Assembly (NCBI RefSeq): GCF_000712055.1
Contig: NZ_JOOA01000001.1
Location: 186,001 to 250,000, forward strand
DNA: 64,000 nucleotides
Reading direction: 5' to 3'
Source: Ruminococcus sp. HUN007
GTDB taxonomy: Bacteria; Bacillota; Clostridia; Oscillospirales; Ruminococcaceae
Below, one piece after another: positions 9,278-17,198 of the stretch. The notes below the pieces were generated by a model, which worked only from the letters and a program-made list of their open reading frames with translations, had not been told where the DNA came from and ran no database searches. Positions within the stretch are counted from its first letter, which is position 1. Each line of letters begins with the position of its first letter. The position numbers and the translations under genes were made by a program.

Positions 9278-9970
9278 TCACTTCCTCAGGAGTTCAGTAA
9301 ACGTCTGCTTTCCTGCTACGCCATCGACTTCAAGGCTGTGGTCTTTCTGATACTCGGTAACTGCTTTTTCAGTGTTGCTTCCGAAAATGCCGTCATCACC
9401 TGCAGAGCCTACGCTGTAGTTATCACCGATAAGAAGCCACTGCAGAACTGCTACGTCATGACCTTCCATTCCTTTTCTGAGAGTGCGAAGCTCTATGGCG
9501 AAAGTTTTGTCCGATGTTTCCTGCTCACTGCTGTTCGGCGGTTCGCTGTTCTTATCTCCTATATAACGCATCCAGTAAGCTACTGTGCAGTTGTCAATGC
9601 TTATAGTCTGCTCGGTCACTTGTGTTCTTGATGAACCGTTTCCGTTGACGTATGTCACTATACGTGTATCAAAGTTGTAGTCGATAACTACAGCTACATG
9701 GTCGAGCGGGAGCGGTTCGTCGATTCTGTCCCAGTCGAAGAATAAAATATCCCCCCTCTCCGGAAGATCTTCCGGTTCATCCCATTCTGATGACGCTGAC
9801 ATTTTCTTTTTCATCATAGAGCATGACAAATCATACATGTCAATGCCGCAGGTTTTCAAAATTTCTGATACAAAATGAGCACACCATGCGTGCGTTCCTT
9901 CACATCCTGCCTGCTTTCTGCTCCATCCTATACGGTTTTCAGCTGTCTGTGCAATGAGTTCCGCTTTCAT
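9278..9970 (-). CDS. Endolysin: CHAP-like amidase/peptidase plus peptidoglycan-binding domain
   Basis: 230 residues from ATG 9970, chosen because AAAGGAGG lies just upstream; the ORF overlaps the end of the reverse transcriptase gene by 32 nt. The N-terminal cysteine peptidase domain has Cys30 in THAWCAHFVSEI and His91 in PLDHVAVVID. The C-terminal region (about 160-228, RTLRKGMEGHDVAVLQWLL and DGIFGSNTEKAV) is a PG_binding_1 domain that anchors to the wall. No signal peptide, so it needs the holin encoded next. It would cut host peptidoglycan at lysis. Confidence 0.9.
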   Translation of the reverse strand: MKAELIAQTAENRIGWSRKQAGCEGTHAWCAHFVSEILKTCGIDMYDLSCSMMKKKMSASSEWDEPEDLPERGDILFFDWDRIDEPLPLDHVAVVIDYNFDTRIVTYVNGNGSSRTQVTEQTISIDNCTVAYWMRYIGDKNSEPPNSSEQETSDKTFAIELRTLRKGMEGHDVAVLQWLLIGDNYSVGSAGDDGIFGSNTEKAVTEYQKDHSLEVDGVAGKQTFTELLRK

Positions 9971-11066
9971 TTGCTTTCCTCCTTTTCGCGTCAGTCTCAA
10001 ACGGTACAGTTTCTTTTATCCAGTTTTCAAGCCGCATAGCAGAACAATGTTTTATCTGTCCGAGATAGCTCTGAACCACTGCGTTCGCCTGCTCTTCGGT
10101 CATGATACCGGCTGTATACTGTTTCGAGACTGCTTTGATCCTGTTTTTCATTTTCCTTATAAATTTCTTCGTAGGTTTTCGATACCCCGGAAACACCCTG
10201 CATCCGACAAACGTGATGCCTGTTTTGATCTTTCCTATCGCTGTTTTAGAATTTAGTTCAAGATGCAACGTATGGTTCAAAAAGTGTTCTATCCGGCACT
10301 TCCAGACGTTAAGCTGAACAGGGCTTTCATGAAGAATAACCATATCGTCCATATATCTGACGTAGAAATGAGCTCTGAGTTCATGTTTTATAAACTGGTC
10401 GAGTTCATTCAGACAGACATTTGCAAGCATCTGGCTTGTGAGATTGCCTATCGGCATACCGACGGTATACAGTCTTTCTTCAGGAAGAACATCATCAACG
10501 CTTTTGCCTGGCGGCAATCCGAACGGTGTATGATCGCATTCGATTATTTCTTTCATGAGAGTTATGAATTTCTCCTCATGTGGAAACTTCCTTTTCAGAA
10601 TTCCGAGAAGAACTTCATGGTCAACTCTGTAGAAATATTTCGAAATATCAAGTTTGAGATAATACCAGTCTTTCGGCTTGCGGTTTGCAAGTGTACACCA
10701 GTCCTGCAGTTTGTCAGCTGCTCTGACTGTTCCTTTGCCTACTCTGCAGCCATAACTGTGATATATCATGCTTTTATCAAATATGTGATTGACCTGCAGA
10801 TATATCGCCCACTGAACTATTCTGTCCCTAAACTGTAACGCCATAACAAGACGTTTCTTAGGTTCGTAAGCAAAGAATTCACGATAGCGTCCGACTTTAT
10901 AAGTCTGATATATCAGCTCGTTCTGAATGCTGATAAGATTTTCTTCAAGATTCATAGCGAACTTTGCAACTTCAGGACGAAACCATTTACCTTTCGCTGC
11001 CTTATGATAAGCGTTCCAGAGATTTTCCCAGGAACATATCTCCGAATATAGATCATGTGTTTCCAT
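9939..11066 (-). CDS. DGR-type reverse transcriptase
   Basis: 375 residues from ATG 11066 (AGGG five bases upstream). Polymerase motifs are in order: LKLDISKYFY with the first catalytic Asp (about residue 140), the DGR-type GMPIGNLTSQMLANVCLNEL motif (GNLTSQ at about 207-212) and RYMDDMVIL with the YMDD catalytic pair (about 238-241). A basic C-terminal thumb follows. Length and absence of a maturase or nuclease domain separate it from group II intron enzymes. It should copy the TR transcript with adenine-specific errors into cDNA that replaces VR, together with Avd. It overlaps the endolysin start. Confidence 0.97.
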   Translation of the reverse strand: METHDLYSEICSWENLWNAYHKAAKGKWFRPEVAKFAMNLEENLISIQNELIYQTYKVGRYREFFAYEPKKRLVMALQFRDRIVQWAIYLQVNHIFDKSMIYHSYGCRVGKGTVRAADKLQDWCTLANRKPKDWYYLKLDISKYFYRVDHEVLLGILKRKFPHEEKFITLMKEIIECDHTPFGLPPGKSVDDVLPEERLYTVGMPIGNLTSQMLANVCLNELDQFIKHELRAHFYVRYMDDMVILHESPVQLNVWKCRIEHFLNHTLHLELNSKTAIGKIKTGITFVGCRVFPGYRKPTKKFIRKMKNRIKAVSKQYTAGIMTEEQANAVVQSYLGQIKHCSAMRLENWIKETVPFETDAKRRKANESGTHCTDS

Positions 11067-11254
11067 AAACATCCCTGCTTTCTTTCCCTATAATATTCAC
11101 GCATGACTTCCGGCTTGCGCCGGTAAGTCTGCGTGGTTCTCATTTTCGTTTCCGAAACTGATGAATTGTTCGGTCTTTCGACCGGGAAACGTATCCCTTT
11201 TGCCTGTGTTCCTGATCAGACCATAGCCTTCAGGTCAAACATTTGTCAGGCAAG

Positions 11255-11371
11255 AGCGGCACGAAAACCGATGTTCCAGTTGCGATTCGAGCGGGCATTG
11301 TTGCCGTTGAGTGAGAAGACACCAGCGTTCGCACCGTTGTTCCAGTTGCCCCCGCGATAGACGAAGCGCTC
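11255..11371 (-). repeat. DGR template repeat (TR)
   Basis: 117 bp aligned to 11829-11945 with no gaps. Read on the minus strand it encodes a run with seven AAY codons that are altered in VR, plus further unaltered ones. Each TR-VR difference is at a TR adenine (plus-strand T at 11287, 11299, 11307, 11308, 11328, 11329, 11337, 11340, 11341, 11346, 11347). About 180 nt of noncoding spacer separate TR from the reverse transcriptase start, the position of the RNA segment that primes cDNA synthesis in BPP-1. That spacer contains a CCGGC-TTGC-GCCGG hairpin near 11110. Confidence 0.97.
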
Positions 11372-11405
11372 CGCAGAATTTATGACACGTTCCCCTATGC
11401 AAAAA

Positions 11406-11756
11406 TTATCTTGAAGCGTCGGATTTTATCCATCCGCCTATCATGCGTCCGATCTCTTTAAGTTCCTTACTCCACACTTCATGAAGTCCGGAAGAGATCA
11501 GCTTTTCCTCAGGGCTTGCAGCAACGTCAACGAGAGAACGTATGATGTCAAGTTCGACATCAAGTTCGCTCTGATATTCACGTCTGACGTTTCCGTGCGC
11601 CCAGTTTGCCTTTATGCAGAGGCGAAGCATACGCATGTAGGATTTGTTCAGATAATCTCTGTATACGAATTTTTCGGGTTTTCTCATATTGTTTGTCCGC
11701 TCCGTCACCCGAATCATGGAGCGGACTATTCTTTGTCTGAGTAACAGTATATCCAT
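11406..11756 (-). CDS. avd: Avd-like accessory variability determinant
   Basis: 116 residues, strongly basic and predicted as four amphipathic helices (about 3-23, 31-53, 60-82 and 90-112), fitting the four-helix bundle of Avd. The C-terminal ELKEIGRMIGGWIK resembles the EVGRILGSWI end of the Bordetella protein. Avd binds the reverse transcriptase and TR RNA as a pentamer and is required for mutagenic retrohoming. It lies between VR and TR, the normal place. ATG 11756 has no strong ribosome site; ATG 11687 is an alternative but would lose the first helix. Confidence 0.88.
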   Translation of the reverse strand: MDILLLRQRIVRSMIRVTERTNNMRKPEKFVYRDYLNKSYMRMLRLCIKANWAHGNVRREYQSELDVELDIIRSLVDVAASPEEKLISSGLHEVWSKELKEIGRMIGGWIKSDASR

Positions 11757-11769
11757 AAGTCTTTTTACC

Positions 11770-11785
11770 CGGCGGCAAGCCGCCG
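11770..11785. promoter_or_regulatory. GC hairpin downstream of VR (candidate DGR target-recognition element)
   Basis: CGGCGG/CCGCCG stem with a 4-nt loop, 44 bp past the 3' end of VR in coding orientation. In BPP-1 and related phage DGRs a hairpin/cruciform after VR raises retrohoming efficiency. Here it is farther from VR than in BPP-1, so the assignment is tentative. Confidence 0.5.
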
Positions 11786-11810
11786 AACCAGATTATCAGA
11801 TCTCCAGATG

Positions 11811-12905
11811 TCAGATTCCCGGAATGTAAGCGGCACGAAAACCGATGTTCCAGTTGCGATCCGAGCGGGCATAGTTGCCGCCGAGTGAGAAGACACCAGC
11901 GCCCGCACCGCTGCCCCAGGCGCCCCCGCGATAGACGAAGCGCTCGCCCTGTTTGTTGTTCCAGTACATAACGTCTCCGTTGTAATCCGATGCCTGTGAA
12001 CCACTGTCAGGGAGCAGAGCGAGCGCTCTAAGTCTGATCTTGGCTGCGTCGCTGATATCACCTGTACAGGTAGCATCACCGAATGCACAGCTTCTTGCAG
12101 AGTCAACTGCACTTGTGATTGACTTGCAGTATGTCCACTTCGAAGATACATAATCAAGTCTTACTGTATTTCCTGAGATTGAAGGATTCGTATCTGTAGG
12201 TGAGCATTCAGGATCAACAAGAGTTCCGTCTGACGCTTTGATTGCTTTCCATAAAGCTGAACCTGCTGTCTGTGGGTTATCTGCATCTGCTGCGTCGTTA
12301 TTGGCAAGTATCTGAAGTTCGCCCCATACAAGACGAATTCCGCCCTGCCATTCCCATACGTTACCGTTAAGATCCCATATGCCGGCCTGTGTACCGTCGT
12401 GACTCCATGTGAGCGGACCTGTACCTGTTGCAACTCTGCCTCGGTTCGTGCCGTCCATTGCTGTTACGATGGCTTTATAGCCATTCTCGGATGTATCTTT
12501 ACCGTAGTTATTATTTCCGAGAGGCTGTGTGCCGTTCTTCTTGCACCATAAGGCTACTGCTGCCCATTCAGCTGCTGTGCTTACATGCCAGCCCGCTCCT
12601 TTGGCTTCGCATCTTGTTCTGCATTCATCAAAATCAAGATTCTGTGCCGGATCTTCTGCCGGAAGTGAATACGCTTTTCCGTTACTCTGACACGCTTCAT
12701 ACTTTCCGTACCAGAATCCGGCTATCTCCTGACCGTTGACGATAAACGCAGGATGTGTGTTGCTGTCTCCGCCTGAGAGCACATCGCTGTTCTTAAACTT
12801 CGGAATATAAACCATCACAGACGGGAGGCCTGCGTCATCAAGCTTGACCTCGTTGTTCGGACAAATCATTTTTACTGCAAGATTAGTTAAATCGAAATTA
12901 GCCAT
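11811..12905 (-). CDS. DGR variable protein: FGE-sulfatase/C-type-lectin-fold phage tip protein
   Basis: 364 residues from ATG 12905 after AAGGAGG. An N-terminal attachment region (about 1-40) is followed by a formylglycine-generating-enzyme-like C-type lectin domain (VMVYIPKF, GFWYGKYEA, GWHVSTAAEWAAVALWCKKN, GIWDLNGNVWEWQGG, ending FVYRGGAWGS...NWNIGFRA). This fold presents variable residues in DGR proteins such as Mtd and TvpA. VR covers about residues 321-359. Seven residues there differ from the template-encoded Asn: Ala, Gly, Ser, Gly, Gly, Tyr and Asp. It is the last structural gene of the tail operon, after the gpI-like protein, so probably the receptor-binding tip. Enzyme activity is not expected. 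Confidence 0.93.
   Translation of the reverse strand: MANFDLTNLAVKMICPNNEVKLDDAGLPSVMVYIPKFKNSDVLSGGDSNTHPAFIVNGQEIAGFWYGKYEACQSNGKAYSLPAEDPAQNLDFDECRTRCEAKGAGWHVSTAAEWAAVALWCKKNGTQPLGNNNYGKDTSENGYKAIVTAMDGTNRGRVATGTGPLTWSHDGTQAGIWDLNGNVWEWQGGIRLVWGELQILANNDAADADNPQTAGSALWKAIKASDGTLVDPECSPTDTNPSISGNTVRLDYVSSKWTYCKSITSAVDSARSCAFGDATCTGDISDAAKIRLRALALLPDSGSQASDYNGDVMYWNNKQGERFVYRGGAWGSGAGAGVFSLGGNYARSDRNWNIGFRAAYIPGI
11829..11945 (-). repeat. DGR variable repeat (VR)
   Basis: 117 bp, gapless match to TR with 11 substitutions: on the coding strand nine A-to-G, one A-to-T and one A-to-C. Seven AAY template codons became GCC, GGC, AGC, GGC, GGC, TAT and GAT. The last ~32 bp of VR (AACTGGAACATCGG region) are unchanged despite containing adenines, which fits an initiation-of-mutagenic-homing segment at the 3' end. 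Confidence 0.97.
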
Positions 12906-12917
12906 GGGTAAACCTCC

Positions 12918-13226
12918 TTATTCCACTGACCAGAGTGTGAGCACTACATCTGACATATCAAGAGGCAGTGCGACCTTGTTGTGTTCTTCATCTTCTTCGT
13001 AAACTATCGCAGGGATATCGACCTGTGCGACATATCTGAGAGCGCTCTCTGCTCCGAGAGTCAGATTTCCGCTCCTGTCTCTGCAGATGTCAACTGACAC
13101 GTCCCAGTCCTTGCGGTACTTGGATACGTTGATCATGATCTCATCATCGAAGTACAGCTTTGTACCGTTCTGCTCCCAGTCAATCTTTGTTCCTTCATTC
13201 TTCTCAATTACCTGTACGCTGTTCAT
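12918..13226 (-). CDS. Phage tail-operon protein, unknown function
   Basis: 102 residues, acidic, no membrane segment, not recognised. It starts one base into the stop of the gene before it and ends 12 bp before the variable protein start. From this position it is likely a small tip or fibre-attachment protein working with the DGR variable protein, possibly its chaperone. Confidence 0.6.
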   Translation of the reverse strand: MNSVQVIEKNEGTKIDWEQNGTKLYFDDEIMINVSKYRKDWDVSVDICRDRSGNLTLGAESALRYVAQVDIPAIVYEEDEEHNKVALPLDMSDVVLTLWSVE

Positions 13227-13651
13227 TATGAACCTCCTCTTATTGCGACACGGACGGTTGCTGATGAAGCACTGCCGTCGTATCTGATTTTGAACCCGTT
13301 TGTTAATTTGTCGTAGACAATAATATCACCCACATCACCGTTTGCAGCTGTCACATAGGTGTCTACCTGATAGTTTGCGTTTGATCTTGTGTTTGATAAA
13401 CTTACCGTCTGTGCTGAGTTGTTGAACGGATATTTCAGCATATTTGTCATTGAAATATCCTTGATTTCCGGATAAGCTTCGCCGTTCAGCTGATTGACTG
13501 CAACCATCATCATCTGAAGTGCAATATGCCCGTCGAGAATGCCGAATTCTTCATTGTTGAAGTTTACAGCTGACTGAGGCGTACCCTCCTGAACGACTGT
13601 TCCGGTGTCGGGATCAACTACGTGGTCGATCCATTCTGTGTTCTTGTACAT
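13226..13651 (-). CDS. Phage tail fibre/spike-associated protein, unknown fold
   Basis: 141 residues after an AAGGAGAGG ribosome site. NTEWIDHVVDPDTGTVVQEG at the start, then a helical segment (ALQMMMVAVNQLNG) and a beta-rich end (VRVAIRGGS). Similar starts occur in fibre or neck proteins that sit after gpI in Clostridial phages. Placement after the baseplate genes suggests a distal tail part. Confidence 0.55.
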   Translation of the reverse strand: MYKNTEWIDHVVDPDTGTVVQEGTPQSAVNFNNEEFGILDGHIALQMMMVAVNQLNGEAYPEIKDISMTNMLKYPFNNSAQTVSLSNTRSNANYQVDTYVTAANGDVGDIIVYDKLTNGFKIRYDGSASSATVRVAIRGGS

Positions 13652-13664
13652 AGACCTCTCCTTC

Positions 13665-13970
13665 CTATACCTCTCGTAAAGGTACCTTTATTTTTACAAG
13701 AGTTCCCTGACCTGCCGCCTTCACGACTGCTCTGCTCTGGTATGCTGCCACATTACCGTCAAGGGCAATTATTCTTGAAGCGGTAATTGTAGCACTCACA
13801 CCGTCGAACTGTGGGAACGTTGCAGTCACAATAATATTCTCACCATCAACCTTCTTCTGATTGATGGTTCCTTTGTACCACGACGAACCTACAAGAACCT
13901 CGACTGAGTGAAGCCGCCGAAGCCAGTCAGAACGTCGCTGTGCAAGAAATGCACTCTGAAAATATCCCAT
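13665..13970 (-). CDS. Phage tail-operon protein, unknown function
   Basis: 101 residues from ATG 13970, chosen for the AGGAGGTG site upstream. Predicted mostly beta (WYKGTINQKKVDGENIIVTA). Sits between the gpI-like gene and a fibre-associated gene. Family not recognised. Confidence 0.55.
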   Translation of the reverse strand: MGYFQSAFLAQRRSDWLRRLHSVEVLVGSSWYKGTINQKKVDGENIIVTATFPQFDGVSATITASRIIALDGNVAAYQSRAVVKAAGQGTLVKIKVPLREV

Positions 13971-13988
13971 TCTCTTCACCTCCTGAAA

Positions 13989-14702
13989 TTATGCCGGATA
14001 TGTACCGCAGTTTATTGTGCCACAGGCTGGAACACTGTAGAAATACGGTTCTGCACTGCCTGATGCATCAACTTCGTCATCACACTGAAAGCCACTCCAT
14101 GGACTTTCCGGATACGTTCCGCATCGTCTTGCGTAATCAAATGCGTAGCCGTTCCCGTCCCAGTGTACTTCGATAGTTGCCTTACATTCAAACAGGTATA
14201 TGTAAATGCCTGCTATGTGGGAGCGCTCATTCTTGGCTATTTCAGCTGCTGCTATGAACTTTTCAAGATCGCCATCAGAAATTTCTGATTCACTGAGTAC
14301 AACGAACGTATACGGTTCATCAGTCAGCTCCGGCACTTCAAACCATTCGAAAACGTAACCTGAACCGAAATAAGCGGAAACAAGCTGTTCGACCGCCCAT
14401 TTCGTTCCTCGTCTTCTCTTGATCTCCTGTGCCTGACTTACTATCTGCCTTTTGACTTCAAGCGAAGCTGAACTGTCATACCAGTCAATATCCTGCTCCC
14501 ATGCAAGCTCATCACATTCGTCTTCAGAAAGATTATCTGTTTCTCCCCAAATCTTCATTGTCGGGATTCTCTCACACGGATCATGAAGGAGTTTATCGAC
14601 CGCAGCGCAAAGTGCTTTGACAGCTTCATCATTCTGCATGAACACCGGCATGAGCTTTTTGAGTTCAAGATCTGAAATTTTCATTCCCTGCACGCTGATC
14701 AC
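13989..14702 (-). CDS. Baseplate wedge protein, P2 gpI-like
   Basis: 237 residues. The central stretch LSEDECDELAWEQDIDWYDS plus VKRQIVSQAQEIKRRRGTKW is the signature of phage tail protein I (P2 gpI), followed by VEQLVSAYFG. The C-terminal ~60 residues (HWDGNGYAFDYARRCGTYPE and beyond) are an extension, perhaps for fibre attachment. GTG start overlaps the gpJ stop by 4 nt, indicating coupled translation. Confidence 0.85.
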   Translation of the reverse strand: MISVQGMKISDLELKKLMPVFMQNDEAVKALCAAVDKLLHDPCERIPTMKIWGETDNLSEDECDELAWEQDIDWYDSSASLEVKRQIVSQAQEIKRRRGTKWAVEQLVSAYFGSGYVFEWFEVPELTDEPYTFVVLSESEISDGDLEKFIAAAEIAKNERSHIAGIYIYLFECKATIEVHWDGNGYAFDYARRCGTYPESPWSGFQCDDEVDASGSAEPYFYSVPACGTINCGTYPA

Positions 14703-16024
14703 CTCGCCACATGACTGACGGTTATATTACCGCTGAACTTCGCTATCGTTGTTTTGTCGAGCGCTGTGTACACCGGCTTTACAATCGTTACTCTTTCCGC
14801 TCCGACAAGATCGTCAGCCCAGTCCGGACTGAGTATAAGTTTTCTCAGATGATCCGGGTTAATATCCTGCTCAAACTGTGAGCTCTGCCACAGATTGTAT
14901 CTGTCAATCGCACCGTTCTCGCCTTCGACCATAGCAACAACCTGAGATTCGTCGGCTTTCGTTGTGTAGTACGTGAGTTCTATATCGTACTCTTCAACGT
15001 CCGGTTCTTCTACGATAACCATGTCTGTGAGAGGTTTTACATCTTCTGCAGTGCATTTATCATACACGTCCTGCAGCTGTTCCTCCGTCGGGAGTTCACC
15101 GCCGGCGCATATAGGAACAATTCTCACTACGCCTTTCATTGAACGCTTAATGGTAATATCTATCGAATTCAGTGAAGCTGACGCGCCTGTCAGTGTGATG
15201 GTGAGCAGCCCGTCTGAATATGATTCACTGTGCTGATCTCCCGGTACACCTTCTATTGTGAGAGTGTCCGGCTGGAGCTGATCGCCTCCGAGAAATGCAT
15301 GAGCACTGTATACTGTCAGTGTTCTTTCGATTGTCTCATCTTCTGATGTGACCACGGCGTCTGTTATTGCAGGATCTGCTGACATTGCATAATACCTGTA
15401 TGCCTTAGCTGTTCCGGCGGTGCTGAGTGCATTTTCTGATACTCTTATTCTTTCCCTGTAGGTATCGTCATCCTCTGCATTGCCGCCGCCTGATGTTGAT
15501 GTAGTGTTTGTTACGCTGTCGATAAGCGGAACTACAGATACATCGACTACCGCATTCAGACCGCCTGCAAGTATGCCGTTGTATTCTGAACCGCTCTCTT
15601 CGGCTGTAGCTGATACATCAGTGTACAGCTGTCCGGATGTTATAACTGCCGTGCTGTCAGTTACAAAGTACCTCTGCAGGTCTCCGGTAACTCGTACACC
15701 TGAAGGTATAACTATGTTCTGACCGAATACAGAATCGATGCTGAACCGCAGTATTGTAGTTGCTTTTTCTGCAGGAAGACGTTTCACACCTCGGGTCTCA
15801 CCGAGAGCATCAAGCGTTTTTCCTCTTGCGTACCGGAGCATTTTCTGTCTGCACGCATCATTTATGGAATTGAACACTGACACAAACACACCTGCAAGAG
15901 CCTCACCGAATATACGGCGTTCGTCTCCGGGATAAAGCTGCTCGTTGACACCGCTTTCAAGTTCGCTAAGAATGTCTTTTACTATTGTTCCGGTATCGGT
16001 TTCTATAAAATCAAGTTCTGCCAT
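14699..16024 (-). CDS. Baseplate protein, P2 gpJ-like
   Basis: 441 residues, start behind AGAGGTGG. The N-terminus (IFGEALAGVFVSVFNSINDA, LDALGETRGVKRLPAEKA) and the middle (GGGNAEDDDTYRERIRVSEN) are classic Baseplate_J motifs. It builds the wedge that links the hub and tail fibres of contractile phages. Flanked by gp25-like and gpI-like genes as usual. Confidence 0.93.
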   Translation of the reverse strand: MAELDFIETDTGTIVKDILSELESGVNEQLYPGDERRIFGEALAGVFVSVFNSINDACRQKMLRYARGKTLDALGETRGVKRLPAEKATTILRFSIDSVFGQNIVIPSGVRVTGDLQRYFVTDSTAVITSGQLYTDVSATAEESGSEYNGILAGGLNAVVDVSVVPLIDSVTNTTSTSGGGNAEDDDTYRERIRVSENALSTAGTAKAYRYYAMSADPAITDAVVTSEDETIERTLTVYSAHAFLGGDQLQPDTLTIEGVPGDQHSESYSDGLLTITLTGASASLNSIDITIKRSMKGVVRIVPICAGGELPTEEQLQDVYDKCTAEDVKPLTDMVIVEEPDVEEYDIELTYYTTKADESQVVAMVEGENGAIDRYNLWQSSQFEQDINPDHLRKLILSPDWADDLVGAERVTIVKPVYTALDKTTIAKFSGNITVSHVAR

Positions 16025-16027
16025 GGT

Positions 16028-16297
16028 TTAACCACCTCTTTTCTTTGCCTGGACATCGACGGTGAAATCCCCGTCAAGCCCTCCCGAAGGTCTTACCGTG
16101 ATACTGTCTGTATCCGCTCTCGGTTCATACTCACGTATAAGCCACTGGATACATTCAACGAGATCGCCGGTAATTCCTTTTCTGTCTGTAAGTTTCGTGC
16201 TGATCCCCCGCACTCTGTCACCGTATACTTCACCCGATGTCAGACTGCAAAGGTTCTGAACACAGGTTGCTGTGCTTCCGTTTCCGTATGCTTTCAT
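16028..16297 (-). CDS. Baseplate wedge protein, gpW/gp25-like
   Basis: 89 residues from ATG 16297 (GAGGTGATG upstream). Content such as VQNLCSLTSGEVYGDRVRGI and ECIQWLIREYEPRAD matches the short gp25/gpW family that joins the baseplate to the sheath. It ends 3 bp before gpJ. Confidence 0.75.
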   Translation of the reverse strand: MKAYGNGSTATCVQNLCSLTSGEVYGDRVRGISTKLTDRKGITGDLVECIQWLIREYEPRADTDSITVRPSGGLDGDFTVDVQAKKRGG

Positions 16298-16306
16298 CAC
16301 ATCACC

Positions 16307-16999
16307 TCACACAAGCGTAACGCCCTCGGCAAAGATCCAGCGTCCTATTCCTCCGTCATAGAATCCGAGAAGTAGCCTGTCGGCTACGATGTTGCTGACA
16401 ATGTGACTTTTCTCAAGATCCTCTTCGGAGAGGTTGTTTGCTCCTATCAGATAGTCCGTTGATATGATCTTTACTCTGTCGCCTATTCTTATTCCCTGAA
16501 CTTCGGCGTTTGCAAGCTGATCGTTCTGTTCTTTTCTGAGTGCCTTTGCTTCTTCACTCGCTGACACTTCAAGAGCCGGAACATCTGCTTTGACACTTGA
16601 TGATTCCTGATCATACTCCTTGAATTCAAAACTGAGCTTTGCGTAGAGCATTTCGCCGCTGTTACTCAGTTTTACATCCGAAACTGATACCTTACGGAGC
16701 TGAACAGCAGGACCGAGGCGGACACTTCCGAGAAAGAAGTAGTCAACTTTAGAAACGAGCGACTCCCAGTCTTCTATTTCCTTACGGATATCGAAATTCA
16801 CATCAAGCCCTTTATGAAGAACTGTTGTGAAATTGAGTGGAAAAAGCTCCTTACCTCTGACGTTCGTCTGTTTCTTTTCTTCGGTCGAATTGTTATTGTC
16901 AGCTGTCTGAGAATAGCTGAAAGTGAGATCCTGTATTGCAAGAACGTTCGAAGAATTAACTTCCCACGTCTTTCTGTTCCACTTAGCCATCAGAGCCAT
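16307..16999 (-). CDS. Baseplate/tail protein, unknown family
   Basis: 230 residues from ATG 16999; GGTGAG lies 4 nt upstream. Overlaps the preceding gene. Beta-rich first half (DLTFSYSQTADNN, LFPLNFTTVLHKG) resembles gp53/DUF-type baseplate proteins in phage that lack a P2 gpV; the rest is not recognised. Position between the gp45-like and gp25-like genes implies a baseplate role. Confidence 0.6.
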   Translation of the reverse strand: MALMAKWNRKTWEVNSSNVLAIQDLTFSYSQTADNNNSTEEKKQTNVRGKELFPLNFTTVLHKGLDVNFDIRKEIEDWESLVSKVDYFFLGSVRLGPAVQLRKVSVSDVKLSNSGEMLYAKLSFEFKEYDQESSSVKADVPALEVSASEEAKALRKEQNDQLANAEVQGIRIGDRVKIISTDYLIGANNLSEEDLEKSHIVSNIVADRLLLGFYDGGIGRWIFAEGVTLV

Positions 17000-17198
17000 A
17001 TGTCTCACCGTCCGTTCTTCCGAGTATCAGACCTTTACCGTCAGGAAAATACACATACACAACACTGTCATTCTTTGTGAGATGGCCACTCAGATTGTCC
17101 GGTATAACGATACCGTCAACCGTGTATTCTGTTTCCCCGTCCGGTATTATTCGTGCTGTGCGCCCTGATACTGACGCGATCAAGCCTTTGTAAACCAT
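16983..17198 (-). CDS. Small baseplate protein, gpV/gp45-like OB-fold
   Basis: 71 residues, beta-rich (SGRTARIIPDGETEYTVDGI, VVYVYFPDGKGLILGR), consistent with a single OB-like domain as in small phage spike or assembly proteins. Start codon overlaps the gpD-like stop in a TGATG. Assignment is by size, composition and position. Confidence 0.55.
   Translation of the reverse strand: MVYKGLIASVSGRTARIIPDGETEYTVDGIVIPDNLSGHLTKNDSVVYVYFPDGKGLILGRTDGETYGSDG

Larger units (their letters stand above)
9939..12905 (-). mobile_element. Complete diversity-generating retroelement (DGR)
   Basis: In transcription order: variable protein with VR at its 3' end, a hairpin downstream of VR, Avd, template repeat, then reverse transcriptase. 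This matches the Bordetella phage BPP-1 layout. TR and VR align over 117 bp without gaps, with 11 mismatches all at template adenines. The cassette sits at the distal end of the tail operon, where receptor-binding tips are encoded. Confidence 0.97.

Noticed and set aside
10263..10838. Long plus-strand ORF (191 codons) across the reverse transcriptase gene
   Set aside because: It is antisense to conserved RT motifs, has no ribosome site and no recognisable protein features.
11221..11371. CRISPR-like or simple gene duplication at the TR/VR pair
   Set aside because: Only two copies, and mismatches confined to adenines, so a DGR explains it fully.
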